Shown in pieces: positions 26,954 through 35,490 of a stretch of 64,000 nucleotides of DNA (position 1 is the stretch's first letter; every line of letters begins with the position of its first letter). A program made the translations under genes and the position numbers. This DNA is from Megasphaera lornae (GTDB taxonomy: Bacteria > Bacillota > Negativicutes > Veillonellales > Megasphaeraceae): the NCBI RefSeq assembly GCF_000214495.1, contig NZ_AFIJ01000020.1, positions 1 through 64,000 on the forward strand, read 5' to 3'. The notes below the pieces were generated by a model. The model was not told the DNA's origin, did not search any database, and saw only the letters and a list, made by a program, of their open reading frames with translations.

Positions 26954-26983
26954 TGTATATCATTAACAATTTGATAATAGCAA
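26954..26983 (-). promoter_or_regulatory. Promoter of the TonB receptor gene
   Basis: On the minus strand, TTGCTA (26978-26983), 18-base spacer, TATACA (26954-26959). The spacer contains TATCA and TGATA as an inverted repeat, which could be a binding site for a Fur-like regulator; too weak to assign. Confidence 0.4.
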
Positions 26984-27051
26984 AAATTACTTTCATCTGT
27001 CTACTCTGTTTGTCCAAAAAATACTCCATTCGGACATTTATTTTAGCCAAT

Positions 27052-27088
27052 AAAAAAAGTCCCCTTCTTCCAAAGAAGGGGACTTTTC
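27052..27088 (-). terminator. Terminator after the TVP38 gene
   Basis: A stem of 10-14 bp (AGTCCCCTTC/GAAGGGGACT) with T-run on the minus strand. Confidence 0.85.
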
Positions 27089-27093
27089 CCGCA

Positions 27094-27792
27094 TCAGTCC
27101 GTCATCGGCTTTACCTTATGCCGTTTCACCCAATACACCACTGCGTATCCCGCCAAAAGACAGACCAATAAAATACAAAAACGCTGCCAATGTTCATGCA
27201 ATTGTAATAAGTCATGTCCCAGCCAAACTTCGACACAAACAGACGGCAACTTGCCGGCAATATTGGCCAAAAAATGATCTTTATAGGAAATACGGCTCAA
27301 CGCACTTAAGGCCGTAAGTGCCACATTAGGCGTATACGGAATAGCCCGTCCCAGCATAATCGTGCGCATATTACAATGAGAATCCAGTTTCTGCAACTTA
27401 CTGCTTTTTTGAATAATCTTTTTCGCTTCACCGCGAAACAAAGTACGCATAAAAAAGAAAGCAATCTCAATCCCGATTACCTCTCCGATCCACGAAATAA
27501 CAATTCCCGGACCCACTCCGAAAACCAGACCGTTTAACGTTAAAAATTGAATGGACGGAAACCCTACGGCATTGACCATAACAATTAAAAGCATACACAG
27601 CCCGACCGCACCGTATCCGAACGAAGCAATATACGTACTCAGTCCCTGTACATCTCTATGCCATACATAATGCGCCACGGTGTGATAAAAATGAGGAATA
27701 ACCGCATGAATCAACCCTAACACGAAGACAATTAACACCGCTCCCAATAATTTGACGAGCCACTTTTTTTTCGTTTCCGCACTTATCGACAT
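27094..27792 (-). CDS. TVP38/TMEM64 (DedA-like) family membrane protein
   Basis: 232 residues with about five or six transmembrane segments and a central SNARE-associated Golgi/VTT domain (NGLVFGVGPGIVISWIGEVIG, then ARN-like GRAIPYTPNVALTALSALS). Members of this superfamily are thought to be lipid scramblases or undecaprenyl-phosphate carriers in the inner membrane; no specific role is known here. ATG at 27792 follows GGAGGGAGC; the in-frame ATG at 27813 lacks a site. It sits alone between two envelope genes. Confidence 0.82.
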   Translation of the reverse strand: MSISAETKKKWLVKLLGAVLIVFVLGLIHAVIPHFYHTVAHYVWHRDVQGLSTYIASFGYGAVGLCMLLIVMVNAVGFPSIQFLTLNGLVFGVGPGIVISWIGEVIGIEIAFFFMRTLFRGEAKKIIQKSSKLQKLDSHCNMRTIMLGRAIPYTPNVALTALSALSRISYKDHFLANIAGKLPSVCVEVWLGHDLLQLHEHWQRFCILLVCLLAGYAVVYWVKRHKVKPMTD

Positions 27793-27954
27793 GTATCTCT
27801 CGCTCCCTCCCATGCCATACCCGGACGACTATCGCCACGAATTTCTTTCATTTTTCAGGAGGGTAGGAAAAACAAAAAAGCCTTCCTGTACATATCCTCA
27901 TTATAGCATAAAAAAAATGCTTTTACAGTGCTTTGTTTCTAATAAACATTCTTT

Positions 27955-28003
27955 AACTATAACAGGTGCGAAGAAACAAAAACTCTTCGCACCTGTTATA
28001 GTT
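27955..28003 (-). terminator. Terminator-like hairpin after the autotransporter gene
   Basis: A perfect 20-bp inverted repeat (AACTATAACAGGTGCGAAGA and its complement) just beyond the stop codon. On the minus strand it is followed by AAAGAAT rather than a T-run, so termination may be weak or the stem may protect the mRNA 3' end. Confidence 0.6.
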
Positions 28004-28021
28004 TTTATATGTAATACGGGT

Positions 28022-31000
28022 TTATTTCCTAGACGACATGACTGACGTGTATTGTACTAATAATTGTTTTACCGCCGCTAATTCTTCTTTTTGTTTTGCC
28101 ACCGCCGCCTGCAACTCGGCAACTTTTTTTGTCATATCGTTCGTGTGAACCGATTTACCGAAAGCGAAACTTAAACTCCCGTTAATAACATTTTGTTTCG
28201 CCCCTAAAGACGAACCGAAACTCCAAAGCGTTTGCGCATTCGGACGATAATATATGCCTAATGCCATGACATTAGTATTACCTGCATGTCCGAAAGCCGC
28301 GGACAGATTCCAAGTACGACTCGTATCCCCTGCCGGATGTAAGGCTGCCAACGCTGCCGCCCCGGCACTATACGACTGTGACTGCGTATCCAGGTCATTA
28401 ACATGTGCCGTCAATTGATCCATCCGTCCCTGCATAGAAGTCCGGATATTATCCACTCGCTTTCCCAAATCTTTCAGCTGTCTTACATTAACCGCATCCG
28501 TATCATAACTGCCGGCAGCGACGTTAATAATTTGGCGAAACACATTATGATCCGCATCGCCAACGGATACCGCTCCGCGCGTACTTATGTATCCAGAATC
28601 CGCATTATCCGCCTCTCTGTCACCGTTAGCAGGTTGCACGACATGCGCTTTTTCCTGCAAAGGATCATATCCCAAAGCTGCCGCCCTATCCTTATTTGCA
28701 GGACGATCCGATACCGCCTCCGAACCTAAAGCTACATTTCCATTCCAAGTTGCCTGTGCATTAGCCCCAATAGCAACAGCATTCTCACCGCGCCCTAATG
28801 CCGTGTCTCCGATAACAATACTTCCCTTAATTACTGAGCGTGCATTATTCCCAATAGCAATACCGCTATCTTTTTTAGTCATTGCTTCGGTTCCAATCGT
28901 AATCCCCGGGCCTTTTCCTACAGATACTGCCGGTGTAGAAGATGTAGAAGTCATGGAAGCCTGCATTTTCTTTTCCAACGCTTTCAATTGCGCTACGTTA
29001 ACAGCGTCTGTGTCTTCGCTTCCCGCAGCTACCCCCACAATTTGTCGTAACACATTCTGATCCGCAGCCCCAACGGATACAGCCGCACGCGTGCTGACAA
29101 ACGGATCGATTCCGGAAGCATCCTGTTCCTGCACATGCGTCTTTCCGGTAAACGGATCATAGCCGACCGCCGTCGCATCTTCACAACCGGCTTCCCGCAT
29201 AGCTTGGGAATCCGCTCCCAGCGCTACTGATTTAGCCATGGCAGCCATCGCTTTTGTACCGAACGCCACACTGTTTTTTCCATTGCTGTACGCCTGTGCC
29301 CCAATGGCGACAGCATTGCCGTTACTTACCGATTTCATGCCGATCGCAATACTGTTATCGGCTTGAGCGGCGGTACCTAAAGAAATAGAATTATTTCCCA
29401 GTGTTTTCGCCAACGTGCCAATCGCAATCGTATTAATCCCGCGTCCTGAAGCGGAAGTCCCGATAACGACTAAATTCGTATCCGCTTTTTCGCTCGCATG
29501 ATTAGGGCTGTCGGGAGTTCCGGCTTGTGCTTTTACCCCCAAAACAATAGATTTGTCAAGTTTACGCCGCACCAGATCCGCCTTATCCGGCGCTTCGCCG
29601 AGAATAATGTTTTCTTGCCCTTGTATATTCATTCCCGCACGCGCGCCTACGTATACATTAGCATCTCCTTTCGCGGCAATACCTGCGTCACGCCCTATTG
29701 TAATACCGTCTATGCCGCTATTTTCCGCACCGTTCCCAATCGCCACGGCATTTTCGCCGGTAGCTTTAGCGCCTTTTATAATATTTTTATACCCTTTACC
29801 GAAAGAAATATTTTTCCACTTCACCATAGTTTCTTGCGAAGGTACGGGAAGCGTAGGTTCCGACGTTGTATGAGGCGTAGTGTCCGTCGTAGAAGACGTG
29901 GAACCGGTACCGGCCGTAGTACTGCTTCCCTGTCCACTATGGGCGGAAACTGTCCCTTGTAGCAACCCGGCATACTTTTTATCCAGCGCTTTTAATTGCG
30001 CCACATTAACGGCATCCGTATCATAACTACCGGCGGCGACGTCTGTAATTTGTCGCGTAATCCCGTTGGCAAAGCACCCTACAGAAACAGCGCCTTTTGT
30101 AGCTGACCAAACAGCGCTCTGTTGATAATACAAAGTTTGTGCATTAGTCCAAACTGCTTTCTTGGTTTCATTATCAGGGTCATCGCCCAATGCCGTATCC
30201 GCATTCTCAAAAGCTTTTTTCAACTGCAATTCTTTAGCAGTTTGCCGATATAATCCATCTTGAGCCGCCGGATCGTATGCCGGTTTATGGGTCCTAGCCT
30301 GAACATATTCTTGTGCGGTCACACCAATATTCGCTTTTCGATAAGCATTGGAAAAAGAACCTAATGCTACCCCATCATCTATATTAGTATACGCATCAAA
30401 TCCGATAGCCACACTATGTTCACTCATGCTCCTCGCTTTTTCCCCTAAAGCCACACTCTGTTTTTTACTATTCGAGTCCGCGCCGACAGCAATACTGTTC
30501 AAACTTTTTGCATTTGTTCCTACAGCAATTGTATTCGTGCCGTTTCCTAAAGCATGCGTACCGAAAACAATCACATCCTTGGTAACAGCATTGCGAATCT
30601 TCCACATATTGGCTACACCATCATTCACTCCGGCCATCGCTTGATATCCCAGCACTACGGAATTTTCCACTTTTACCGTTTCCAGCGTTTGCGTTCTTCT
30701 CCGCGCACCGATCGGTGATTTGGGAATATCGCGACCTACCCCCAAAATAATATTATTATCACCTTGTGTATTCTTGCCGGCATTAGTACCGATATAAACA
30801 TTATTTACACCGATCGATTGCGCACCGGCTTGTGCGCCTACTGCCAGCAAATAGGATGCGGAAGAATTTAATCCGGAATCAACACCAATGTAGACCGAAG
30901 CCTCTTGTTGTGTTTTATCTTTTTCCGCTCCCGTTTTAGATGTATCTGCAGGTTTGTTCTTACCGGCATTTCTACCGATAGCGACACTATTTTTGCCGTT

Positions 31001-31240
31001 ACTTTCCGTTCCTTGTCCGATAGCTACCGAACCGGCTCCGACCGCCCCGTCATTATTGTAATTTTTATCTTGTGTTGCCGAACTTCCCTCGGCCTTAACA
31101 GAAACGAAGTGTCCCCCCCCATTAGACACTTCTGCAGCCATTGTCCCGGATAACCCCAACGTGCAAAAAGCTGCTGCTAAAGCGGCTGCTGCTTTCCAAT
31201 GTACTGATTTCTTACTTTTTAATTTCCTATATGTTTTCAT
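28022..31240 (-). CDS. YadA-like trimeric autotransporter adhesin
   Basis: 1072 residues. Residues 1-36 form a signal peptide (ends MAAE). Three head blocks of left-handed beta-roll repeats with the pattern SVAIG or similar occupy about 65-330, 470-725 and 780-890. Each is followed by a neck/stalk motif AAGSxDTDAVNVxQLK at about 397-420, 731-754 and 900-921. A Ser/Thr-rich linker lies near 425-465. The four-stranded membrane anchor (SAGAAALAALHPAG, then GSLSFAFGK) spans about 965-1032. Unusually, a ~40-residue coiled coil (KVAELQAAVAKQKEELAAVK) follows the last barrel strand. Such proteins form trimers that bind host or bacterial surfaces. TTGACA-17-TAAAAT and AGGAGG precede it. Confidence 0.93.
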   Translation of the reverse strand: MKTYRKLKSKKSVHWKAAAALAAAFCTLGLSGTMAAEVSNGGGHFVSVKAEGSSATQDKNYNNDGAVGAGSVAIGQGTESNGKNSVAIGRNAGKNKPADTSKTGAEKDKTQQEASVYIGVDSGLNSSASYLLAVGAQAGAQSIGVNNVYIGTNAGKNTQGDNNIILGVGRDIPKSPIGARRRTQTLETVKVENSVVLGYQAMAGVNDGVANMWKIRNAVTKDVIVFGTHALGNGTNTIAVGTNAKSLNSIAVGADSNSKKQSVALGEKARSMSEHSVAIGFDAYTNIDDGVALGSFSNAYRKANIGVTAQEYVQARTHKPAYDPAAQDGLYRQTAKELQLKKAFENADTALGDDPDNETKKAVWTNAQTLYYQQSAVWSATKGAVSVGCFANGITRQITDVAAGSYDTDAVNVAQLKALDKKYAGLLQGTVSAHSGQGSSTTAGTGSTSSTTDTTPHTTSEPTLPVPSQETMVKWKNISFGKGYKNIIKGAKATGENAVAIGNGAENSGIDGITIGRDAGIAAKGDANVYVGARAGMNIQGQENIILGEAPDKADLVRRKLDKSIVLGVKAQAGTPDSPNHASEKADTNLVVIGTSASGRGINTIAIGTLAKTLGNNSISLGTAAQADNSIAIGMKSVSNGNAVAIGAQAYSNGKNSVAFGTKAMAAMAKSVALGADSQAMREAGCEDATAVGYDPFTGKTHVQEQDASGIDPFVSTRAAVSVGAADQNVLRQIVGVAAGSEDTDAVNVAQLKALEKKMQASMTSTSSTPAVSVGKGPGITIGTEAMTKKDSGIAIGNNARSVIKGSIVIGDTALGRGENAVAIGANAQATWNGNVALGSEAVSDRPANKDRAAALGYDPLQEKAHVVQPANGDREADNADSGYISTRGAVSVGDADHNVFRQIINVAAGSYDTDAVNVRQLKDLGKRVDNIRTSMQGRMDQLTAHVNDLDTQSQSYSAGAAALAALHPAGDTSRTWNLSAAFGHAGNTNVMALGIYYRPNAQTLWSFGSSLGAKQNVINGSLSFAFGKSVHTNDMTKKVAELQAAVAKQKEELAAVKQLLVQYTSVMSSRK

Positions 31241-31669
31241 AGACCCCTCCTAATTTTAATATTTTGATAATTAATTTCAATTACCATGTTTTATATTTTA
31301 CTTATATTTACAAATAATGTCAAATTTAAATTGCACAAATATCCCCTACACCTGTTCAACAGGCAATCGGATTTACGTGGCATCCATTATTTTAGTGGCA
31401 TTACTTATTAAGTATTTAAAAACATTTTCGTGTATACCTTGCTGACCGCTTATAGAGTAAATACTATTACTTTTACTATTTTCTATAGCCTACGATACGA
31501 CCGCTCATAGGTCCCAAAAAAAGACAACAAAAAAATAGCATATCCGAACCATATACACGCTTGTAATCTGATAAAATCTTTCGTTACAATAAAAGTATCC
31601 CCTAAGAGATTCTTAGAAAATACCCGGTATTGCTCCGGTTATCAAGGGGTTTGCACAGAGGAGGTCCGC
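31241..31669. other. Intergenic region between the adhesin and the DUF4125-like gene
   Basis: 429 AT-rich bases. The adhesin promoter occupies 31295-31323. A 13-base palindrome (CCTGTTCAACAGG, 31351-31363) lies just upstream of it and could be an operator. GAGGAGG at about 31658 serves the rightward gene. I find no coding or RNA gene in the remainder. Confidence 0.6.
31295..31323 (-). promoter_or_regulatory. Promoter of the trimeric autotransporter gene
   Basis: On the minus strand TTGACA (31318-31323), 17-base spacer and TAAAAT (31295-31300): close to the sigma-A consensus, about 50 bases before the start codon. Confidence 0.7.
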
Positions 31670-32284
31670 ATGAATAAAACTGTCAATTCTCGTCACCGGC
31701 TGCTCGCCGCCATTCTTTCGATAGAAGGACAACTGCATACTGCCGCCGCATATACCGACTTACTTCCGACTGTATTGCCGAATACGCTGCCTTTTTTATT
31801 ACATCGTGCCGGTACCTTACAAGCTTGGGACTCGCTTTCGCTTTGTTCTTATTATGCGGATCTGCTAAAATCAAAAAAACGAAACTGCAATATTATATAC
31901 GAAAGGTATCTGTATATTCAATCTCACCTCTATCCGGAAAGGCAATCACCGCCGGCGCTATATTTACGACAACGAGCCGCTGAAAAACAATCGCTTATAC
32001 ACTACATTCTCCGCGAAGAATTACGTTGGGAAGCGCAATTATATCGCCAATATCCGCGTTTACGAAAAAAGGGTGCGCCTCTATACCAAATCCATACGCC
32101 CCGACCCGACATTTCTTTTGAACTCTCTATACAAGGAGAACTATATACGTATTCGCGGTTAACGTTGCAGACTTTGTTGGCCTATATCACTCAATTACGC
32201 ACGCGGCAACGAAACTTCAATAAAATGGTTTGGCAAAATATTTGCCGTATATCCGGATACGCGTACTTGCAGGAAGAAGCATAA
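31670..32284 (+). CDS. DUF4125-like family protein
   Basis: 204 residues, soluble and helical, no signal peptide. The central segment (QAWDSLSLCSYYADLL, then NIIYERYLYI) and the C-terminal ISFELSIQGELYTYSRLTLQ with GYAYLQEEA resemble the DUF4125 family as I remember it (SFE-x-x-L-x-G-E-L-x-TYS). No function is known for that family. GAGGAGGTCCGC precedes the ATG. It stands alone between the divergent adhesin gene and the convergent rplT. Confidence 0.6.
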   Translation: MNKTVNSRHRLLAAILSIEGQLHTAAAYTDLLPTVLPNTLPFLLHRAGTLQAWDSLSLCSYYADLLKSKKRNCNIIYERYLYIQSHLYPERQSPPALYLRQRAAEKQSLIHYILREELRWEAQLYRQYPRLRKKGAPLYQIHTPRPDISFELSIQGELYTYSRLTLQTLLAYITQLRTRQRNFNKMVWQNICRISGYAYLQEEA

Positions 32285-32300
32285 TCGTCGCGCGCCCGTA

Positions 32301-32342
32301 AAAAAAGCCCCTATACGCACGTTCTATGCGTATAGGGGCTTC
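32301..32342. terminator. Bidirectional terminator
   Basis: A 15-bp perfect stem (AAGCCCCTATACGCA and its complement) with an A-run on the left, between the DUF4125-like gene and convergent rplT. On the minus strand the A-run becomes a T-run and ends the infC-rpmI-rplT transcript. Confidence 0.85.
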
Positions 32343-32359
32343 CTGTTTACGTGTACTTT

Positions 32360-32710
32360 TTACTGTGCTTTGGCAACTTCTACTAATTTAGCAAAAGCAG
32401 CGGCATCATTTACCGCCAAATCGGCCAACATTTTCCGATCCACCGCCACGCCTGCTTTCGTCAAGCCGCAAATAAAGCGACTGTAACTTAAACCGTGTAC
32501 GCGTGTAGCGGCATTAATACGGGCAATCCATAATTTACGAAATTCACGTTTTTTGACCCGACGGTCACGACGTGCATAAAACAGGGCTTTCATAACACTT
32601 TCGTTTGCTTTTTTGAACAAACGGCTACGTGTTCCGCGATAGCCTTTAGCCATTTTTATAATTTTTTTATGACGCGCGTGTGCAGTGACACCAACTTTAA
32701 TTCTAGCCAT
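32360..32710 (-). CDS. rplT: 50S ribosomal protein L20
   Basis: 116 residues, very basic. [34 protein letters not shown]-type N-terminus (seen in part), [19 protein letters not shown] and the C-terminal [15 protein letters not shown] identify L20. It assembles early onto 23S rRNA and in Firmicutes also represses its own operon by binding the infC leader. Last gene of infC-rpmI-rplT. Confidence 0.97.
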   Translation of the reverse strand: MARIKVGVTAHARHKKIIKMAKGYRGTRSRLFKKANESVMKALFYARRDRRVKKREFRKLWIARINAATRVHGLSYSRFICGLTKAGVAVDRKMLADLAVNDAAAFAKLVEVAKAQ

Positions 32711-32750
32711 AATTCCATTCCTCCAACTTTATATTAATATTTACTCACTC

Positions 32751-32948
32751 TTAAATGTACGGGCACATTTTGCGAACAGCTTCCGTCATGGTTTTAGAAA
32801 CAAGCGTAGCTTTTCTCAAATTACGTTTACGTTTCGGGGATTTGGATTCCAATATATGGCTTTTATACGGTTTCATCCGTTTTACCTTACCGGTTCCTGT
32901 AGTTGTAAAGCGTTTTGCCGCAGCACGGCGAGTTTTTAATTTCGGCAT
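32751..32948 (-). CDS. rpmI: 50S ribosomal protein L35
   Basis: 65 residues. [14 protein letters not shown] at the N-terminus and [14 protein letters not shown] in the middle are characteristic. Lies 18 bases after infC and 40 before rplT. Confidence 0.97.
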   Translation of the reverse strand: MPKLKTRRAAAKRFTTTGTGKVKRMKPYKSHILESKSPKRKRNLRKATLVSKTMTEAVRKMCPYI

Positions 32949-32966
32949 AATAACGACTTCCTCCTC

Positions 32967-33482
32967 TTACTTCGCTTTATTAGTAGCCATGACCATGGTC
33001 ATATTTCTACCTTCAATTTTCGGTTCTTTTTCTACGTGAGCCGATTCTTTCAGCTCATCAGCAAAACGTATCAGCAAGTCGCGCCCTAATTCGGGATGAC
33101 TCATTTCCCGACCGCGGAACATAATCGTCACCTTAACTTTGCTGCCATCTCCTAAGAAACGTTGTGCCGCCTTCATTTTGACATAAAAATCATGATCTTC
33201 AATATTCGGGCGCAGTTTTACTTCTTTCAACACCAAAACTTTTTGCTTTTTCTTCGCTTCTTTTTCCCTTTTTTGTTGCTCATACCGATATTTGCCATAA
33301 TTCATAATACGACAAACAGGCGGTTTTCCATTCGGAGCCACTTCTACTAAATCCAGATGACGTTCTTCCGCTATCTGCCGGGCCGAACGAATAGACATAA
33401 CACCCAATTGTTCATTTTCGTCACTGACCACACGAACTTCACGGACCCTAATTTGATCGTTGATACGTACTTCCTTACTAAT
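32967..33482 (-). CDS. infC: Translation initiation factor IF-3 (AUU start)
   Basis: 171 residues. Binds the 30S subunit and checks start codons. N-terminal domain (NDQIRVREVRVVSDENEQLG), basic linker (YEQQKREKEAKKKQK) and C-terminal domain (MFRGREMSHPELG). The reading frame extends upstream of the first ATG or GTG to an ATT at 33482 that encodes the usual IF-3 start (SKEVRIND after the initiator), and GGAGGTG stands 7 bases before this ATT. A rare AUU start is the classic infC trait that lets IF-3 limit its own translation. Confidence 0.93.
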   Translation of the reverse strand: MSKEVRINDQIRVREVRVVSDENEQLGVMSIRSARQIAEERHLDLVEVAPNGKPPVCRIMNYGKYRYEQQKREKEAKKKQKVLVLKEVKLRPNIEDHDFYVKMKAAQRFLGDGSKVKVTIMFRGREMSHPELGRDLLIRFADELKESAHVEKEPKIEGRNMTMVMATNKAK

Positions 33483-33497
33483 GATCTTTCACCTCCA

Positions 33498-33610
33498 TAA
33501 AAAAAAGAACGAACAGCACACGCTATCCGCCCTCATACATTCATCATAAACCCTAGTAACATTGCGTCTTGTAAGGTGAGAAACGGATAGTCTCTGCTTG
33601 GTTTTAACGA
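33498..33610 (-). promoter_or_regulatory. infC operon leader attenuator (L20 leader-like)
   Basis: The leader RNA can fold in two exclusive ways. A terminator stem (complement of 33510-33529: CGGATAGC, loop GTGT, GCTGTTCG) is followed by a T-run at 33498-33506. An upstream segment CTATCCG (complement of 33584-33590) can instead pair with CGGATAG (complement of 33523-33529) and break the terminator. CTCACCTTA and GGGTTTA between them resemble the known L20 leader of Firmicutes, where L20 binding favours termination. Assignment to that class is from memory. Confidence 0.72.
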
Positions 33611-33615
33611 AAAAT

Positions 33616-33645
33616 ATTATACCAAACAGTTCTTTATTTTGTCAA
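33616..33645 (-). promoter_or_regulatory. Promoter of infC-rpmI-rplT
   Basis: On the minus strand a perfect TTGACA (33640-33645), 18-base spacer and perfect TATAAT (33616-33621). Confidence 0.8.
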
Positions 33646-33915
33646 ATTTTTTACGAATAAAACCTGCCTATGCCATACTATACTAAAAATCGCTTACTAC
33701 CGTCTATCGCCGGCTAATTTTGTTCTTTTTTTCACTATTAATATATTATTGAACCAAAAACCCCGACAGATATATTCGTTTTTTTTCGCTAAACCGATGA
33801 CGATATTTTTAATACGAACAACAATTTTAAGAACCCAAACTTCAAATTGCATGATTTTTTTATCTCATTATAAAAACGTCTTGCATATTTAGCATGATGA
33901 ATATCTTTTTTTCTC
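33646..33915. other. AT-rich intergenic stretch
   Basis: About 270 very AT-rich bases between the infC promoter and the thiolase promoter. Only short, compositionally biased reading frames occur. I find nothing assignable. Confidence 0.5.
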
Positions 33916-33944
33916 TTGCATTTGTTTGTGAAAAAATATACTAT
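33916..33944 (+). promoter_or_regulatory. Promoter of the thiolase gene
   Basis: TTGCAT (33916-33921), 17-base spacer, TACTAT (33939-33944). This would give a leader of about 170 bases with hairpins at about 34013-34040 (GCTCCTTT/AAAGGAGC with inner TCCG/CGGA) and GCGAG/CTCGC at about 34058-34073. Confidence 0.5.
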
Positions 33945-34120
33945 ATACACAAAGAGTTTGTGAAATTTAGAACTCTTATTCATGCATATCCATATATGCA
34001 ATCCCATTCGGCTCCTTTATCCGCCCCCGGAAAAGGAGCTTCCCTCCGAAGTTATTGCGAGATAAGCTCGCTATACTTATATATATTACATCTATTAATA
34101 TTTTTAAAGGAGTGGTCATC

Positions 34121-35302
34121 ATGAAAGAAGTCGTAATTGCAAGTGCTTGCCGTACAGCTATCGGGAAATACGGCGGCGGATTAAAAGACGTATCCGCACC
34201 CGAATTGGGCAGCGTCGTTATTGCGGAAGCTATCAAACGGGCAGGAATTAAAGCCGATCAAGTAAACGAAGTGGTCATGGGGAACGTATTACAAGCTGCA
34301 GGCGGACAAAACCCCGCTCGTCAGGCAATGCTCAAAGCCGGCATGCCCGTAGAAATTCCCGCTATGACAATAAATAAAGTATGCGGTTCCGGATTGCGTT
34401 GCGTTTCTTTGGCGGCTCAAATGATCAAAGCCGGAGATGCCGATATTGTAGTTGCCGGCGGCATGGAAAATATGTCTCAGGCGCCTTATGCCATCCCCAA
34501 AGCGCGCTGGGGCTATCGCATGGGCAACGGCACCTTAATAGATACTATGATCAAAGACGGTCTCTGGGATGCGTTTAATGATTATCATATGGGCATTACG
34601 GCGGAAAATGTTGCCGAACAATATGGTGTTACCCGGGAAGAACAAGATAAATTAGCCTATGCTTCGCAAAAAAATGCTTGCGCGGCAATCAAAAACGGCT
34701 TATTTAAAGACGAAATCGTACCGGTTGTAATTAAAACGAAAAAAGGGGAAGTCGTATTTGACACGGATGAATTCCCGCGTGAAGGAACGACGTTGGAAAG
34801 TTTAGCCTCCTTAAAACCGGCCTTCAAAAAAGGCGGTACCGTTACTGCCGGCAATGCGTCCGGGATTAATGACGGAGCGGCCGCTTTCGTTATCATGTCT
34901 GCAGACAAAGCCGCTGAATTGGGAATTAAACCGCTGGCCAAAATCACCTCCTATGCTTCGGCCGGCGTAGATCCCAAAATCATGGGAACCGGTCCCATCC
35001 CCTCTTCGCAAATCGCCTTGAAAAAAGCCGGCTTGACAGCTGCCGACATGGACGTGGTCGAAGCCAATGAAGCCTTCGCCGCCCAAGCTGCGCATTGCTG
35101 CAAAACATTGAACCTTGATATGTCCAAAGTCAATGTACACGGCGGCGCTATTGCTTTGGGTCATCCTATCGGTGCTTCCGGTGCCCGTATTCTGGTTACC
35201 CTTTTATATGCGTTACAACAAGCCAAAGGAAAATACGGGTTAGCTACCCTTTGCATTGGCGGCGGACAAGGCGCAGCCTGCGTAGTGGAAAACCTGAAAT
35301 AA
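34121..35302 (+). CDS. Acetyl-CoA C-acetyltransferase (thiolase)
   Basis: 393 residues. Condenses two acetyl-CoA to acetoacetyl-CoA, or the reverse. The nucleophile Cys is in [10 protein letters not shown] near residue 88, the catalytic His in [15 protein letters not shown] near 350 and the second Cys in CIGGGQGAA near 380. NEAFAAQ is also intact. ATG at 34121 has AAAGGAG at good spacing; an upstream extension to 34055 lacks one. It stands alone with its own promoter and terminator. In butyrate- or caproate-forming anaerobes this is the first step of chain elongation, but that role is inferred. Confidence 0.94.
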   Translation: MKEVVIASACRTAIGKYGGGLKDVSAPELGSVVIAEAIKRAGIKADQVNEVVMGNVLQAAGGQNPARQAMLKAGMPVEIPAMTINKVCGSGLRCVSLAAQMIKAGDADIVVAGGMENMSQAPYAIPKARWGYRMGNGTLIDTMIKDGLWDAFNDYHMGITAENVAEQYGVTREEQDKLAYASQKNACAAIKNGLFKDEIVPVVIKTKKGEVVFDTDEFPREGTTLESLASLKPAFKKGGTVTAGNASGINDGAAAFVIMSADKAAELGIKPLAKITSYASAGVDPKIMGTGPIPSSQIALKKAGLTAADMDVVEANEAFAAQAAHCCKTLNLDMSKVNVHGGAIALGHPIGASGARILVTLLYALQQAKGKYGLATLCIGGGQGAACVVENLK

Positions 35303-35320
35303 TAAATTATCGCCCCCTAT

Positions 35321-35360
35321 TCCCCTTGTACGGATCCGTCCGTACAAGGGGAATATTTTA
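35321..35360 (+). terminator. Terminator after the thiolase gene
   Basis: A perfect 14-bp stem (TCCCCTTGTACGGA and its complement) followed by ATATTTT. Confidence 0.8.
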
Positions 35361-35416
35361 CGCCATTAGCGACGTTTATACATCGCTATGAAAAAAATAA
35401 TTTTTTCAAAAATGAT

Positions 35417-35444
35417 TTGATTTTAAAGCTAAAAATGTTAAAAT
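35417..35444 (+). promoter_or_regulatory. Promoter of potE
   Basis: TTGATT (35417-35422), 16-base spacer, TAAAAT (35439-35444), about 47 bases before the start codon. Confidence 0.45.
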
Positions 35445-35490
35445 TAACGTACTTGCTAAATAACGATTTGATATGAAAGAAGGACTGATA

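Noticed and set aside
26954-26983. A Fur box upstream of the TonB receptor
   Set aside because: Only a five-base inverted repeat (TATCA/TGATA) is seen; similarity to the 19-bp consensus is too low to call.
28600-31050. Repeated short motifs suggesting a CRISPR array or tandem repeat
   Set aside because: They are in-frame codons of the adhesin head repeats, with variable sequence and no spacer structure.
33789-34007. A 72-codon minus-strand frame with AAAGGAG four bases before its ATG
   Set aside because: The apparent ribosome binding site is one arm of a hairpin in the thiolase leader; the product is Lys/Phe/Ile-rich as expected from AT-rich DNA; no promoter or family resemblance.
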